This document shows, piece after piece, positions 26,423-35,976 of a stretch of 64,000 nucleotides of DNA. The notes below the pieces were generated by a model. It was not told the DNA's origin, did no database searches, and saw only the letters and a program-made list of their open reading frames with translations. Position 1 is the stretch's first letter; every line of letters begins with the position of its first letter. The position numbers and the translations under genes were made by a program. This DNA comes from Bacilli bacterium (GTDB lineage: Bacteria; Bacillota_I; Bacilli_A; RFN20; CAG-826), in the NCBI GenBank assembly GCA_016298185.1, contig JAEDDA010000002.1, positions 1-64,000 of the forward strand. Reading direction: 5' to 3'.

Positions 26423-28015
26423 ATGAAAAAAACAGCTTTTAATCTCATTGCTATTTTAGCGGTTTCATCAACATTAATTTGTGGTTGCACTCCAAAAGAT
26501 AAAGGACCCGTCGATGACGATCCTATTCCTATGGAGTTTGAAAAGAATGATGACTACGTCTATGAAAACATTCCTAACGACAATAGATCCACTGGATACG
26601 AGATATTTGTCCGTTCCTATTACGATAGTGATGGTGATGGTGTTGGCGATTTAAATGGTGTTAAAGCAAAAATTCCATATCTCGCAGATTTAGGCATAAA
26701 AACCGTTTGGTTAATGCCGATTTTCCCGTCCTCAACATATCATGGATATGATGTCACTAATTACTACGAAGTTAATAGCCAATACGGCACATTAGATGAC
26801 TTTGATGCTTTAGTCGCAGAAGCTAATAAATATAACATGGACATCATGCTTGATATGGTGTTTAACCATTGTTCAAAGCGACATCAATGGTTCAAAGACG
26901 CCAAACAAGATTTTGATAACAACAATACAAGTCCTGATTCCAAAAAAGATTGGTTCAATTTTAACTCTGACGGATCTTATGAATGTGGCTTTGGCAGTGA
27001 TATGCCAGACTTCAATCTCGATTGCGAAGCGGTGAGAAATGAACTTGAAAAAATTACCGAATTCTGGATTAATCACGGCTGCAAAGGTTTTAGATTAGAT
27101 GCTGTTCTTTATTACTATCGTGATAATGTTTCTAAGAATGCTCAATTCTTAAACTGGTTAAGAGATACCGCACATAAATATGATCCAAACTTCTACTTTG
27201 TTGGTGAATGTTGGACCACAGACGCTTCATTAAATAGCTATTTCGCTTCTGAGTGTGATTCATTCTTTAGATTCTCAACCGCAATGGGTGGTGACTATTG
27301 CTTCGTTAACTACATGAAAGGTAGAGGTTCAGCAAAGACATTGCTCAATGTAATTGAGAAGAATGAAAAATACGCCAAGAGCAGAAATCCAAATAGTTAT
27401 TCCTCATATTTCTTAAGCAATCACGATCAAGATCGTGTTGGACATAATTTTGATGAAATGCAAAATAAATGTGCAGCTTCATTCTATATGCTACTTCCAG
27501 GCACTCCATATATGTACTATGGTGAAGAAATTGGCTTATTAGGTAAGAGAATTACTTCTCCTGACGACTACTCCGATGCCAGAAGAAGACTTCCAATGAT
27601 TTGGTCAAAAGATAATAAGACTGGTCAATGTAAATTCCCAGAAGCAAATCGTCCAGATTTAAATCACAATGCCCAAGTCGAACTCGGTGCGGACGACCGT
27701 TTACAAGAAAAGTTCTCCGTATTAAAACACTATAAGAAAGTGCTCAATATTCGTAACAAATATAATGTCTTCAAACATGGTACATTTGAAAACTTATATT
27801 CCAGTCTTAATGTCACTGAAAATTACATTTATGCCTTTAAAGTTTCTCTTGGTGATGACTATGTCATCGTTGTTCATAATGCTGGTACGAATAACATCAA
27901 AGTGACAGCACCTGGAACAGAGATTATTGAGCAAATTAATACTTCTCATAGAATTCCAACATTAAATGGTGAAGAATTAACACTTGGTGCTTACTCCACA
28001 GTCTTGATGAAGTAA
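26423..28015 (+). CDS. lipoprotein alpha-amylase-type GH13
   Basis: The 530-aa lipoprotein has lipobox ICGC (Cys 22). GH13 motifs are YEIFVRSYYDSDGDGVGDL, the calcium loop region, MLDMVFNHCS, GFRLDAVLYY (nucleophile Asp 226), FVGECWT (acid/base Glu 262) and LSNHDQDR (Asp 335). It is of the size of oligo-1,6-glucosidase/amylase members and acts on alpha-glucans outside the membrane. It starts two bases after the GH53 stop with no ribosome site of its own, so it is probably coupled. Exact bond specificity cannot be read. Confidence 0.9.
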   Translation: MKKTAFNLIAILAVSSTLICGCTPKDKGPVDDDPIPMEFEKNDDYVYENIPNDNRSTGYEIFVRSYYDSDGDGVGDLNGVKAKIPYLADLGIKTVWLMPIFPSSTYHGYDVTNYYEVNSQYGTLDDFDALVAEANKYNMDIMLDMVFNHCSKRHQWFKDAKQDFDNNNTSPDSKKDWFNFNSDGSYECGFGSDMPDFNLDCEAVRNELEKITEFWINHGCKGFRLDAVLYYYRDNVSKNAQFLNWLRDTAHKYDPNFYFVGECWTTDASLNSYFASECDSFFRFSTAMGGDYCFVNYMKGRGSAKTLLNVIEKNEKYAKSRNPNSYSSYFLSNHDQDRVGHNFDEMQNKCAASFYMLLPGTPYMYYGEEIGLLGKRITSPDDYSDARRRLPMIWSKDNKTGQCKFPEANRPDLNHNAQVELGADDRLQEKFSVLKHYKKVLNIRNKYNVFKHGTFENLYSSLNVTENYIYAFKVSLGDDYVIVVHNAGTNNIKVTAPGTEIIEQINTSHRIPTLNGEELTLGAYSTVLMK

Positions 28016-28034
28016 CTAATCATTTATCACAATT

Positions 28035-28059
28035 AAGCGGACTTGATTCCGCTTTTTTT
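28035..28059 (+). terminator. Rho-independent terminator
   Basis: AAGCGG and CCGCTT with an 8-base loop and seven T. It ends the operon that began at 20816. Confidence 0.85.
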
Positions 28060-28088
28060 AACTAAACTATTCCTTGTGCATACACGTG

Positions 28089-28121
28089 TGCTAAAATGTA
28101 AATAGCAAATTTTTATTTGCT
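28089..28121 (+). promoter_or_regulatory. glgB promoter and leader hairpin
   Basis: Extended -10 TGCTAAAAT at 28089-28097, overlapping the end of an ACACGTGT palindrome (28082-28089). Downstream AGCAAAT-TTTT-ATTTGCT at 28104-28121 is a perfect 7-bp hairpin ending just before the GAGG ribosome site, which could influence translation. Confidence 0.5.
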
Positions 28122-28133
28122 TGAGGTTTTCTT

Positions 28134-30008
28134 ATGGCTTATGGATTAACATATGACTTCTTAATGGGTCAATGTATTGACGCTCACAACTATTTTGGCG
28201 CGCACTTTATAAAACAAAATGGTGTTGATGGAGTTATCTTTAGATTATACGCTCCATGCGCAAACGATGTTTCTGTCATCGGTGAATGGAACGGCTGGGA
28301 TGTCGGTGCTAATAAAATGAACAAAATCGATGATTGCGGTATCTGGGAAGTGTTTGTTCCTGGACTTAGCAATTATCAAACCTATAAATTCCATTTCTTG
28401 AATGCAAAAGGTAAATATGTCGATAAGATTGACCCATTTGCTTTCTTTGCGGAAGTAAGACCAGGAACATGCTCCAAGTTATTTGATAATACAAACTTTG
28501 TTTGGCATGATGATCCATGGATGAAAAGCAGAACCCGTAACTTTGATAGTGCCATGTCAATTTATGAAATGCACTTAGGTTCTTGGTATGGCAAAGCCGA
28601 AGACGGCCATACATTAAGCTATGAAGAAATCGCTGATAAATTAATTCCATATATTAAAGGTATGGGCTATACCCATGTTGAATTTATGCCATTAATCCAA
28701 CATCCATTTGATGGTTCTTGGGGATATCAAGGAACTGGATTCTTTGCCGTTGATAGCAAATACGGAAACCCATTCCAATTAATGTCTTTAATCGATAGAT
28801 TACATCAAGCTGGAATCGGTGCGATTATCGACTTCGCTCCTGTCCACTTCGCAAAAGATAAATGGGGACTTGCGGAATATGATGGCACAAAGATGTTTGA
28901 ATACGGCAATAGATGGAGAGTCTCTCCTTGGGGTTCATATCAATTTGATTTAGGAAAAGATCCCGTTAGAAGCTTTTTAATGAGTGCGATCAATTACTTC
29001 GTCGACTATTTCCATTTCGATGGCGTACGCGTCGATGCGGTCAGCAATATCATTTATTACAATGGTGATTCCTCTATCGGAATCAACGAAGGCGCAGTGG
29101 AATTCATCAAAAGACTTAATGCAAAAATTCATATCGCTCATGACTCAGTGATGATGATTGCAGAAGATAGTACCGCATTTGCAGGAACCACAAAACCAAC
29201 CGAGCAAGGTGGTTTAGGATTTGACTACAAGTGGGATTTAGGTTGGATGAATGACACACTTAAATACTACTCGCTTGACCCAATCTTTAAGAAATATGAC
29301 CACAATAAACTCACATTCTCGATGGCGTATTTTTACTCAGATAACTTTATGCTTCCTCTTTCTCATGACGAAGTTGTCCACGGAAAAGGAACAATTATTA
29401 ATAAGATGTGGGGCGATTATGATCAAAAATTTGCCTTATTAAGAAACTTATATACATATCAATTCGGTCACCCAGGAAAGAAACTCAACTTCATGGGTAA
29501 TGAATTAGGAACATTTGATGAATGGAACGAAAATCGTGGATTACAATGGAATTTGAAACAATTCCCAAAACACGACTCTTTGAGTCGTATGATTCATGAC
29601 TTAAATGAAATCTATAAGTATCATAAAGCCATGCATTATCAAGAACACAATCCAGAGAGATTCCATTGGTTAATGGTGGATAATAAAGACCAATCTGTCT
29701 TCGCTTTTGAAAGAAAAGTTGATGATGATGTTTTGGTATTTGTTTACAACATGACCACAAATTATTATGATTACATAAGTATTCCAGTCATTGAACAGGG
29801 TGAATATGAAGAAATATTCAACTCTGACAAAGACGTCTATAGTGGCTGGGGTCAATATAATGGTTTGCCTGTTAAGAGTGAACCAGGTAGTTTTGAAGGC
29901 TTACCAGCACACATTAGCATTAAGCTTGCTTGTTTAGGTGCTTGTATCTTCCGTTTAAAACCAGTGGAAAAGAAGAAAACCACGAGAAAAACTACTAAGA
30001 AAAAATAG
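28134..30008 (+). CDS. glgB: 1,4-alpha-glucan branching enzyme, GH13 with CBM48
   Basis: The 624-aa cytosolic enzyme makes alpha-1,6 branches in glycogen. CBM48 lies at about 20-110 (FRLYAPCANDVSVIGEWNGW). The GH13 barrel has HVEFMPLIQHPFDGSWGYQGTG, FDGVRVDAVSN (nucleophile Asp 301), MIAEDSTA (Glu 344) and LPLSHDEVVHGK (Asp 412). The tail is very basic (Lys/Thr-rich, last 12 residues). It forms an operon with glgP. No glgA or glgC is in the window. Confidence 0.96.
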   Translation: MAYGLTYDFLMGQCIDAHNYFGAHFIKQNGVDGVIFRLYAPCANDVSVIGEWNGWDVGANKMNKIDDCGIWEVFVPGLSNYQTYKFHFLNAKGKYVDKIDPFAFFAEVRPGTCSKLFDNTNFVWHDDPWMKSRTRNFDSAMSIYEMHLGSWYGKAEDGHTLSYEEIADKLIPYIKGMGYTHVEFMPLIQHPFDGSWGYQGTGFFAVDSKYGNPFQLMSLIDRLHQAGIGAIIDFAPVHFAKDKWGLAEYDGTKMFEYGNRWRVSPWGSYQFDLGKDPVRSFLMSAINYFVDYFHFDGVRVDAVSNIIYYNGDSSIGINEGAVEFIKRLNAKIHIAHDSVMMIAEDSTAFAGTTKPTEQGGLGFDYKWDLGWMNDTLKYYSLDPIFKKYDHNKLTFSMAYFYSDNFMLPLSHDEVVHGKGTIINKMWGDYDQKFALLRNLYTYQFGHPGKKLNFMGNELGTFDEWNENRGLQWNLKQFPKHDSLSRMIHDLNEIYKYHKAMHYQEHNPERFHWLMVDNKDQSVFAFERKVDDDVLVFVYNMTTNYYDYISIPVIEQGEYEEIFNSDKDVYSGWGQYNGLPVKSEPGSFEGLPAHISIKLACLGACIFRLKPVEKKKTTRKTTKKK

Positions 30009-30030
30009 ATATTAAGGGAGTTTATTATAT

Positions 30031-32436
30031 ATGTTTGAAAACAAAGCCGCTTTCAAGAAAGCCTTTACCGAGCGCATGCTCGAGCGTTATGGCGTGTCCG
30101 TAAATGATAGCCACATTTCCGAAAGATACGCAATTTTAGGTGAAATGGTCCGCGACTACGCAAACGTCGACTGGGGCCACACTAGAAGCAAATCCATTAA
30201 AAGAGACCAAAAGACATTAATTTATTTCTCTATGGAATTCTTAATTGGCCGTCTTTTAATTAACAACATGCAAAACATGGGTATCTACGAAGTAGCCAAA
30301 GAAGGCTTAAAAGATATGGGTATGAATATCCATGAACTCGAAGAACAAGAAACCGATGCCGGTTTAGGTAACGGTGGTTTAGGCCGTTTAGCTGCCTGCT
30401 TCTTAGATTCCATCGCCTCTTTAGGTTATTTAGGTCATGGTAACTGCATCCGTTATCAATATGGTTTCTTCCGTCAAAGAATTATTGATGGAAAACAAAA
30501 GGAATTCCCAGATCAATGGTTAACCAATGGTAACGTTTGGGAAATTAGAAGACCAAAATATGAAGTTGAAGTTTCTTTCTATGGAAACCCAGAAACTTAT
30601 TTAAAACCAGATGGATCATATGCGATTAGAACTGCTAATGCAGTTGTCGTCCGTGCGGTTCCATATGATATTCCAGTTGTTGGTTATAGAAATCACGTCA
30701 CAAACTCTTTAAGACTTTGGAACGCTGAACCAACCACACACCATTTGCCAAAAGATGTTTCTTTCGAAGACTACTTAAGAACATTAGAAGAATTATGCCA
30801 CGGCTTATATCCAGATGATTCCACAGAACATGGTCGTATTTTACGCTTAAGACAACAATACTTCCTCGTTAGTAGTGGTATTCAATGTACTTTAAAGAGT
30901 TATTTCAAACATCATGGTACATTAAAAGGAATCCATGAACACTATGTGTTCCAACTTAACGATACTCACCCAATCTTAGCTATTCCGGAAATGATGAGAG
31001 TCATGATGGATGAATACGGTATGGGATGGGACGAATCTTGGGAAGAAGTCAGACAATGTATGGCTTATACAAACCACACTGTTATGGCGGAAGCCTTAGA
31101 AAAATGGCCAGTTAACTATGTCCAAAACTTAATCCCACGTTGTTTCATGATCATTGAAGAAATCAATCGTCGTTTCAATATCGAAATGAACGCTATGGGT
31201 GTCAGTGATGGTGAAAGATATGCGATGAACATCATCAAAGATGGTCAAATCCATATGACAAACTTAGCGATTTATACATCATTCTCCGTGAATGGTGTTG
31301 CCGCTTTACATACTGAAATCTTGAAGGCTAGTACTTTTAAAGAATTCTATAAATTCATGCCTGAAAAGTTCAACAACAAGACAAACGGTGTTACTCATCG
31401 TAGATGGTTAATGAATTCCAACCCAGAACTCGCAAAATTAATCACCTCTAAAATTGGTGAATCTTGGTACACCAATATGGAAAAGATTAAGGGTTTTGAA
31501 AAATACGCTGATAACAAGGAAGTTTTAAAAGAACTTGGTAAGATTAAACTCAACAATAAGAAAGCATTAGCGAAATACGTCAAAGAAAACTTTGATATCG
31601 ACCTCGATGTGAATTCCATCTTTGATGTTCAAATTAAGCGTCTACACGCCTATAAACGTCAATTGCTCAATATTTTCCACATTATGTATCTCTATCAGAG
31701 AATGAAATCTGATCCAAGTTTCAGAATTTATCCTCACACATACATCTTTGGCGCGAAAGCCGCACCTAGCTATGTGTACGCGAAAAAGATTATCGAATTA
31801 ATCCTCGCTGTTGCTAATGTTGTTAATAATGATGAAGAAATCAGCAAATACCTTAAGGTAGTCTTCATTGAAAACTATGGTGTCTCCTTAGCCGAACTCA
31901 TTATTCCTGCCGCAGATGTTTCTGAACAAATCTCTACCGCCGGTAAAGAAGCAAGTGGTACTTCTAACATGAAACTCATGATGAATGGTGCTGTCACTTT
32001 AGGAACAATGGATGGTGCGAATATTGAAATCGCTGAATCCGCAGGTGAAGAAAACGAAGTTATTTTCGGTTTAAGAAATGAAGATGTTGAAGAACTCAAT
32101 AGAAATGGTTCTTATAATCCATGGGATATTTATAATTCTGATTACAGAGTGAAGAATGTCTTGGATTCTTTATTCTCTGGTGAATGGACAAATTATCGTC
32201 CAGATAAATTCAGAATGATTTTTGATGAAATCATGAACAATCATGATAATTACTTCATCCTCAAAGACTTTGACGCTTATGTTAGAGCACAAGAAAAAGT
32301 CGCTGAATTATATCAAAACAAACTTGCCTGGCAACGTATGTGCTTAATGAATATTGCTAATAGTGGTAAGTTCACAAGCGATAGGACCATCAAACAATAC
32401 GCTGAAGAAATTTGGAACCTAGAAAAGGTTAAATAA
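30031..32436 (+). CDS. glgP: glycogen/maltodextrin phosphorylase, GT35
   Basis: The 801-aa enzyme releases glucose-1-phosphate from alpha-glucan ends. The pyridoxal-phosphate lysine lies in EASGTSNMKLMMNGAV (Lys 648). Other marks are ETDAGLGNGGLGRLAACFLDS near 112-130 and QLNDTHPILAIPE near 308. Length is normal. AAGGGAG precedes the start, 22 bases after glgB. Cytosolic; with MalQ it completes maltodextrin breakdown. Confidence 0.97.
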   Translation: MFENKAAFKKAFTERMLERYGVSVNDSHISERYAILGEMVRDYANVDWGHTRSKSIKRDQKTLIYFSMEFLIGRLLINNMQNMGIYEVAKEGLKDMGMNIHELEEQETDAGLGNGGLGRLAACFLDSIASLGYLGHGNCIRYQYGFFRQRIIDGKQKEFPDQWLTNGNVWEIRRPKYEVEVSFYGNPETYLKPDGSYAIRTANAVVVRAVPYDIPVVGYRNHVTNSLRLWNAEPTTHHLPKDVSFEDYLRTLEELCHGLYPDDSTEHGRILRLRQQYFLVSSGIQCTLKSYFKHHGTLKGIHEHYVFQLNDTHPILAIPEMMRVMMDEYGMGWDESWEEVRQCMAYTNHTVMAEALEKWPVNYVQNLIPRCFMIIEEINRRFNIEMNAMGVSDGERYAMNIIKDGQIHMTNLAIYTSFSVNGVAALHTEILKASTFKEFYKFMPEKFNNKTNGVTHRRWLMNSNPELAKLITSKIGESWYTNMEKIKGFEKYADNKEVLKELGKIKLNNKKALAKYVKENFDIDLDVNSIFDVQIKRLHAYKRQLLNIFHIMYLYQRMKSDPSFRIYPHTYIFGAKAAPSYVYAKKIIELILAVANVVNNDEEISKYLKVVFIENYGVSLAELIIPAADVSEQISTAGKEASGTSNMKLMMNGAVTLGTMDGANIEIAESAGEENEVIFGLRNEDVEELNRNGSYNPWDIYNSDYRVKNVLDSLFSGEWTNYRPDKFRMIFDEIMNNHDNYFILKDFDAYVRAQEKVAELYQNKLAWQRMCLMNIANSGKFTSDRTIKQYAEEIWNLEKVK

Positions 32437-32437
32437 T

Positions 32438-32932
32438 ATGGCGAAAATCATCCTTGATGAATTATTCAAAGCGCAAGCTGAACTCGATGCCACAATCGCC
32501 AAAAATCACGGCATCAGTTACGAGACCACAAGACATAGACGCTTAATGGCGTGTATCGTTGAAATCGGTGAACTTGCTAACGCCACAAGATGTTTCAAAT
32601 ACTGGTCCAACAAAGGCCCGGAAGCAGAAGAAATCATCCTTGATGAATATGCGGATGGATTACATTTCTTCCTATCTCTCGGCGTGGATATTAAAACTTC
32701 TAAAAGAAGTTATAACATCACCAAACATGAAGATAATCTAACCGATCAATTCTTGGAAGTTTATCATCGCTTAGATGTCTTTAGGAAAAAACAAGATGAT
32801 GCAAGTTTCATTAAAGCTTTTCAAGCTTTCCTGAATCTTCTTCCATTACTCGGTTATCGTTGGAAAAAACTAGAAAAAGCATATTATAAAAAACTTGGCG
32901 TTAATTACAACCGCCAAGAAACAAACTATTGA
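32438..32932 (+). CDS. dimeric dUTPase, all-alpha type
   Basis: The 164-aa protein belongs to the dUTPase_2/MazG-like all-alpha pyrophosphatases. The metal-binding pattern is CIVEIGELANATRCFKYW (ExxE) and ILDEYADGLHFFLSLGV (ExxD). It removes dUTP and supplies dUMP. It starts one base after the glgP stop, so it rides on the glycogen operon. Confidence 0.88.
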   Translation: MAKIILDELFKAQAELDATIAKNHGISYETTRHRRLMACIVEIGELANATRCFKYWSNKGPEAEEIILDEYADGLHFFLSLGVDIKTSKRSYNITKHEDNLTDQFLEVYHRLDVFRKKQDDASFIKAFQAFLNLLPLLGYRWKKLEKAYYKKLGVNYNRQETNY

Positions 32933-32947
32933 TAAATTTGTATTAGT

Positions 32948-33379
32948 TTAAAGTAGGGTATCAATTTCCTCTTCTGAGAGGACGGTGATACCTTTTCTTT
33001 TTAATAATTCTGCTGTAACTCCCATGCCGTTAACGAGCTTGCCTGAGAATGTACCATCATAAACTTTGTGTGTACCACATGATGGGGAGTTTTCTTTTAA
33101 AATAGCAATCTTGATTCCTAAGTATAAGCAAATATTTAATGCAAGTTCCGCACCGGCTTCGAAGTTTTTTGTAACATCTTTACCATCGCTCATCTTCACG
33201 CGATCTTTAACTCTTTCGCTTGGCTTTCTTGGGGATTTTAATCCGCCTTCCATTTCAGGACAAAATGGAACAAGCTCGTATTTCTCTAATAATTGAGGAA
33301 TTTTATCACTGAGATTGTTTTTACCATTGTACTTGGTGTTATCACCAACTAAACATGCTGAGATAAGAATCTTTTCCAT
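32948..33379 (-). CDS. DUF523 protein
   Basis: The 143-aa protein shows the DUF523 pattern: SACLVGDNTKYNGKNN at the start, FCPEMEGGLKSPRKPSER near 40-56, DVTKNF, ILKENSPSCGTHKVYDG near 93-109 and NGMGVTAELL near 116. The conserved cysteines (CP, SCG) suggest metal or cluster binding; function is unknown. Convergent with the dUTPase gene and divergent from the YgjP-like gene. No ribosome site; a TAGAAT lies about 11 bases before the ATG. Confidence 0.88.
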   Translation of the reverse strand: MEKILISACLVGDNTKYNGKNNLSDKIPQLLEKYELVPFCPEMEGGLKSPRKPSERVKDRVKMSDGKDVTKNFEAGAELALNICLYLGIKIAILKENSPSCGTHKVYDGTFSGKLVNGMGVTAELLKRKGITVLSEEEIDTLL

Positions 33380-33421
33380 AAACCGTAAATATTCTATATT
33401 TCGGGCGCTTGTTAATCAAGT

Positions 33422-33427
33422 TATAAT
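33422..33427 (+). promoter_or_regulatory. -10 element of a leaderless gene
   Basis: TATAAT ends six bases before the ATG at 33434, so transcription should start at or next to the start codon. Confidence 0.6.
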
Positions 33428-33433
33428 ATTTCT

Positions 33434-34081
33434 ATGTCCGTAAAAGAATTCACTTATATACATAAGGGTAAGGAATATTGTCTTGTTGTCACTCGTAAAC
33501 ATATGAAGAGTGTCCGCTACACATATAAAGATGGTGTTTTTAAAGTCAGCGCGCCTATCTTTTTTGTTACACAAAAACAGATTGAAGAAGGATTAGATAA
33601 ATACGCAGATAAATTGCTCGCTTTAGATGTGAGAACTAAAGCCTCTGATGATAGCTATATTTATATTCTTGGAAAGCAAGTTCCTCTCCAAGAAAGTGGT
33701 GAAATAAAATTTAACGATGAAACCTCTATCGTTTATAAAAATCGTGAGGACTTAAACAAGAAACTATTGAAATGGTTTCTAGTTCTTATTGAAAAAAGAC
33801 ATCGTTATTACGAAAATATTATGGGTATCAAAAAGCCATATAAGGTTCGCGTTAGAAAAGTGAGAACTAGATATGGATCTAATTCATACCAAACTCATTC
33901 GATAACTTATTCATCAATTTTGATGCATTACACAGTGGATGTAATTGACTCCGTTATCGTTCACGAATTAGCGCATGAATTTGTGAGAGATCATTCAAAT
34001 AAATTCTATAGTGTAGTGTATAAATATTGTCCAAATTATAAAGCGCTTCACAAGAGACTTAGGAAAGGAGAATTCGCATGA
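33434..34081 (+). CDS. YgjP-like zinc metallopeptidase (SprT/M48-like)
   Basis: The 215-aa protein carries HELAHEFVRDHSNKFYSVV (HExxH at about 177-181, with a later His) and the ending CPNYKALHKRLRKG typical of YgjP/DUF45 proteins. The first 130 residues are the usual beta-rich N-terminal part. Predicted zinc protease of unknown target. The mRNA is probably leaderless. Its stop overlaps the next start (ATGA). Confidence 0.85.
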   Translation: MSVKEFTYIHKGKEYCLVVTRKHMKSVRYTYKDGVFKVSAPIFFVTQKQIEEGLDKYADKLLALDVRTKASDDSYIYILGKQVPLQESGEIKFNDETSIVYKNREDLNKKLLKWFLVLIEKRHRYYENIMGIKKPYKVRVRKVRTRYGSNSYQTHSITYSSILMHYTVDVIDSVIVHELAHEFVRDHSNKFYSVVYKYCPNYKALHKRLRKGEFA

Positions 34082-34797
34082 TTAAAGAGATTACTAGTAA
34101 AGATAATAACAAGCTCAAACATGCTGCTTCATTAAAAGAGGCTAAATACCGCAAAGAGTATAACGAGTTCCTTTCTGAAGGTAAGAAATCTTTAGATATG
34201 GCTTTACAAGCGGGCAATGTAAAAGAGATCTTTACTGTTAAACCAATCAAAAATATTCCTGATGATATTACTCAATATTTAGTGAAAGAAGAACTCCTTA
34301 AAAAAGTGAGTTCAGTTAAAAATCCAGAAGGAATTGTTTTTGTTTGTAACATCGTAAATAGAAAACCAAAGAAATTAAACAAAGTAGTGTATCTCGACCA
34401 TATCAATGACCCAGGTAATATGGGCACGATTATGAGAACTGCATTAGCCTTTGATTATGATGCGATTATCGTTAGTGAAGGAAGTTGTGATGTTTATAAC
34501 GACAAGGCTGTCGCGGCGAGCAAAGGTGCGATATTCTCATTACCAGTTTTATTTGGTGATATTAATGAATTTAGAGAAGGAAGACAAGTCATTGTCTCTG
34601 CATTAAATGAGAAAGCAGTGGACATTAATGATCTCGAAAAACCAAAATCTTTCATTCTCGTTGTGGGTAATGAAGCCAATGGTGTGACAAAGGAAATCCT
34701 TGATTCCGCAGATATTGCGACAAAGATAGAAATTAAAAATATAGATTCATTGAACGTGGCAATTGCTACAGGAATTTTAATGGATCATCTAAGATAG
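34078..34797 (+). CDS. TrmH/SpoU-family RNA 2'-O-methyltransferase
   Basis: The 239-aa protein has the SPOUT knot motifs YLDHINDPGNMGTIMRTA (about 102-119), LVVGNEANGVTKE (about 197-209) and IDSLNVAIATGILM (about 223-236). An N-terminal SpoU substrate-binding-like part covers about 1-85. It methylates a ribose in rRNA or tRNA; the site is not readable. A four-base overlap couples it to the gene before. Confidence 0.92.
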   Translation: MIKEITSKDNNKLKHAASLKEAKYRKEYNEFLSEGKKSLDMALQAGNVKEIFTVKPIKNIPDDITQYLVKEELLKKVSSVKNPEGIVFVCNIVNRKPKKLNKVVYLDHINDPGNMGTIMRTALAFDYDAIIVSEGSCDVYNDKAVAASKGAIFSLPVLFGDINEFREGRQVIVSALNEKAVDINDLEKPKSFILVVGNEANGVTKEILDSADIATKIEIKNIDSLNVAIATGILMDHLR

Positions 34798-34821
34798 CTT
34801 GAGTGACTCTCAAGCTTTTTA
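34796..34821 (+). terminator. Rho-independent terminator
   Basis: AGCTTGAG and CTCAAGCT with a five-base loop and five T. The left arm overlaps the stop codon of the methyltransferase gene. Confidence 0.85.
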
Positions 34822-34875
34822 AATGTTTTTTATAGACCAGATATTGTTTTTCCATATTTAAAAATATGAACGCTA

Positions 34876-34884
34876 TGATATAAT
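34876..34884 (+). promoter_or_regulatory. pheST promoter, extended -10
   Basis: TGATATAAT, identical to the element at 31-39. A leader of about 30 bases follows with no room for a T-box. Confidence 0.65.
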
Positions 34885-34921
34885 CGTTTTACGTGTAAAT
34901 TTGATGTTGGAGGAAACGCTT

Positions 34922-35959
34922 ATGCAAAATGAAAAACTAAAAGCGATTCTAGAAGAGGGTCTTAAGCAGATTGAAAACGCTAATAACCTCGATGATATTA
35001 ACGAACTTAGAAACCGTTATTTAGGTAAGAAAAGCGAATTAGCTTCAATGGGAAGCATCATTGCCACATTACCTGTTGAAGAAAAGAAAACTTTTGGTCA
35101 AGAAATGAATGAGACCAAAACAACCTTAGCGAATGCTATTGAAAGCAGAATGAATGCTCTGAAAGCCAAAGCTTTAGAAGAAAAATTACAAAAGGAAACA
35201 ATTGATATTTCTCTTCCTGGTAGAGAAAGCAACCTCGGTGCGAGAAACCCATTCCATATCGTTGAAGACGAAATGACAGAAATCTTTTTGGGTATGGGAT
35301 TTGAAGTAGCTGATGGACCAGAAATTGAAACCGATAACTATAACTTCGAATTATTAAATATTCCAAAAGATCATCCTGCAAGAGATATGCAAGATACCTT
35401 TTACATTGATGAGAACACGTTATTAAGAACCCATACTTCCCCAGTTCAAGCGAGAACTATGGAAAAGGCTCAAGGCAAACCAGTTCGTATTATTTGCCCA
35501 GGCAAAACCTATCGTAGGGATGACGATGATGCGACACATTCACATCAATTCGCCCAAATCGAAGGCTTAGTTATTGATAAAAATATCAATATCGGACATT
35601 TAAAAGCGACATTAGAACTCTTTGCCAAGAAGATGTTTGGTGAGAAGAGAGAAATTCGTTTAAGAAGTTCTTACTTCCCATTCACAGAACCTTCAGTTGA
35701 AGTTGATATTACCTGTGCAAACTGCGGTGGTAAAGGCTGCAACATGTGTAAAGGCACTGGTTACATTGAAATCTTAGGTGGTGGCATGGTCCATCCAAAC
35801 GTTTTAAAAATGAACGGATATGATCCAGAACAATATAGTGGCTTTGCTTTCGGTATCGGTATCGAAAGAGTGGCTATCTTACGTTATGGTATCGACGATA
35901 TCCGTAAATTCTATAACAACGATGTAAGATTCTTACATCAATTCAAAAAGAAAGGCTAA
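34922..35959 (+). CDS. pheS: phenylalanyl-tRNA synthetase alpha subunit
   Basis: The 345-aa protein charges tRNA-Phe together with PheT. Class II motifs include THTSPVQARTM, DATHSHQFAQIEG, and the usual Gram-positive Cys cluster CANCGGKGCNMCKGTG (about 261-276) before YIEILGGGMVHPNVL, then FGIGIERVAILRYGI. ATG 34922 is chosen because GGAGG lies eight bases upstream; an in-frame TTG at 34901 precedes that site. Confidence 0.96.
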   Translation: MQNEKLKAILEEGLKQIENANNLDDINELRNRYLGKKSELASMGSIIATLPVEEKKTFGQEMNETKTTLANAIESRMNALKAKALEEKLQKETIDISLPGRESNLGARNPFHIVEDEMTEIFLGMGFEVADGPEIETDNYNFELLNIPKDHPARDMQDTFYIDENTLLRTHTSPVQARTMEKAQGKPVRIICPGKTYRRDDDDATHSHQFAQIEGLVIDKNINIGHLKATLELFAKKMFGEKREIRLRSSYFPFTEPSVEVDITCANCGGKGCNMCKGTGYIEILGGGMVHPNVLKMNGYDPEQYSGFAFGIGIERVAILRYGIDDIRKFYNNDVRFLHQFKKKG

Positions 35960-35976
35960 GAGAGGAGGAAAGTATC

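Noticed and set aside
34822..34921. T-box leader before pheST
   Set aside because: The leader is about 30 bases long and has no specifier stem or T-box sequence; the same holds before ileS.
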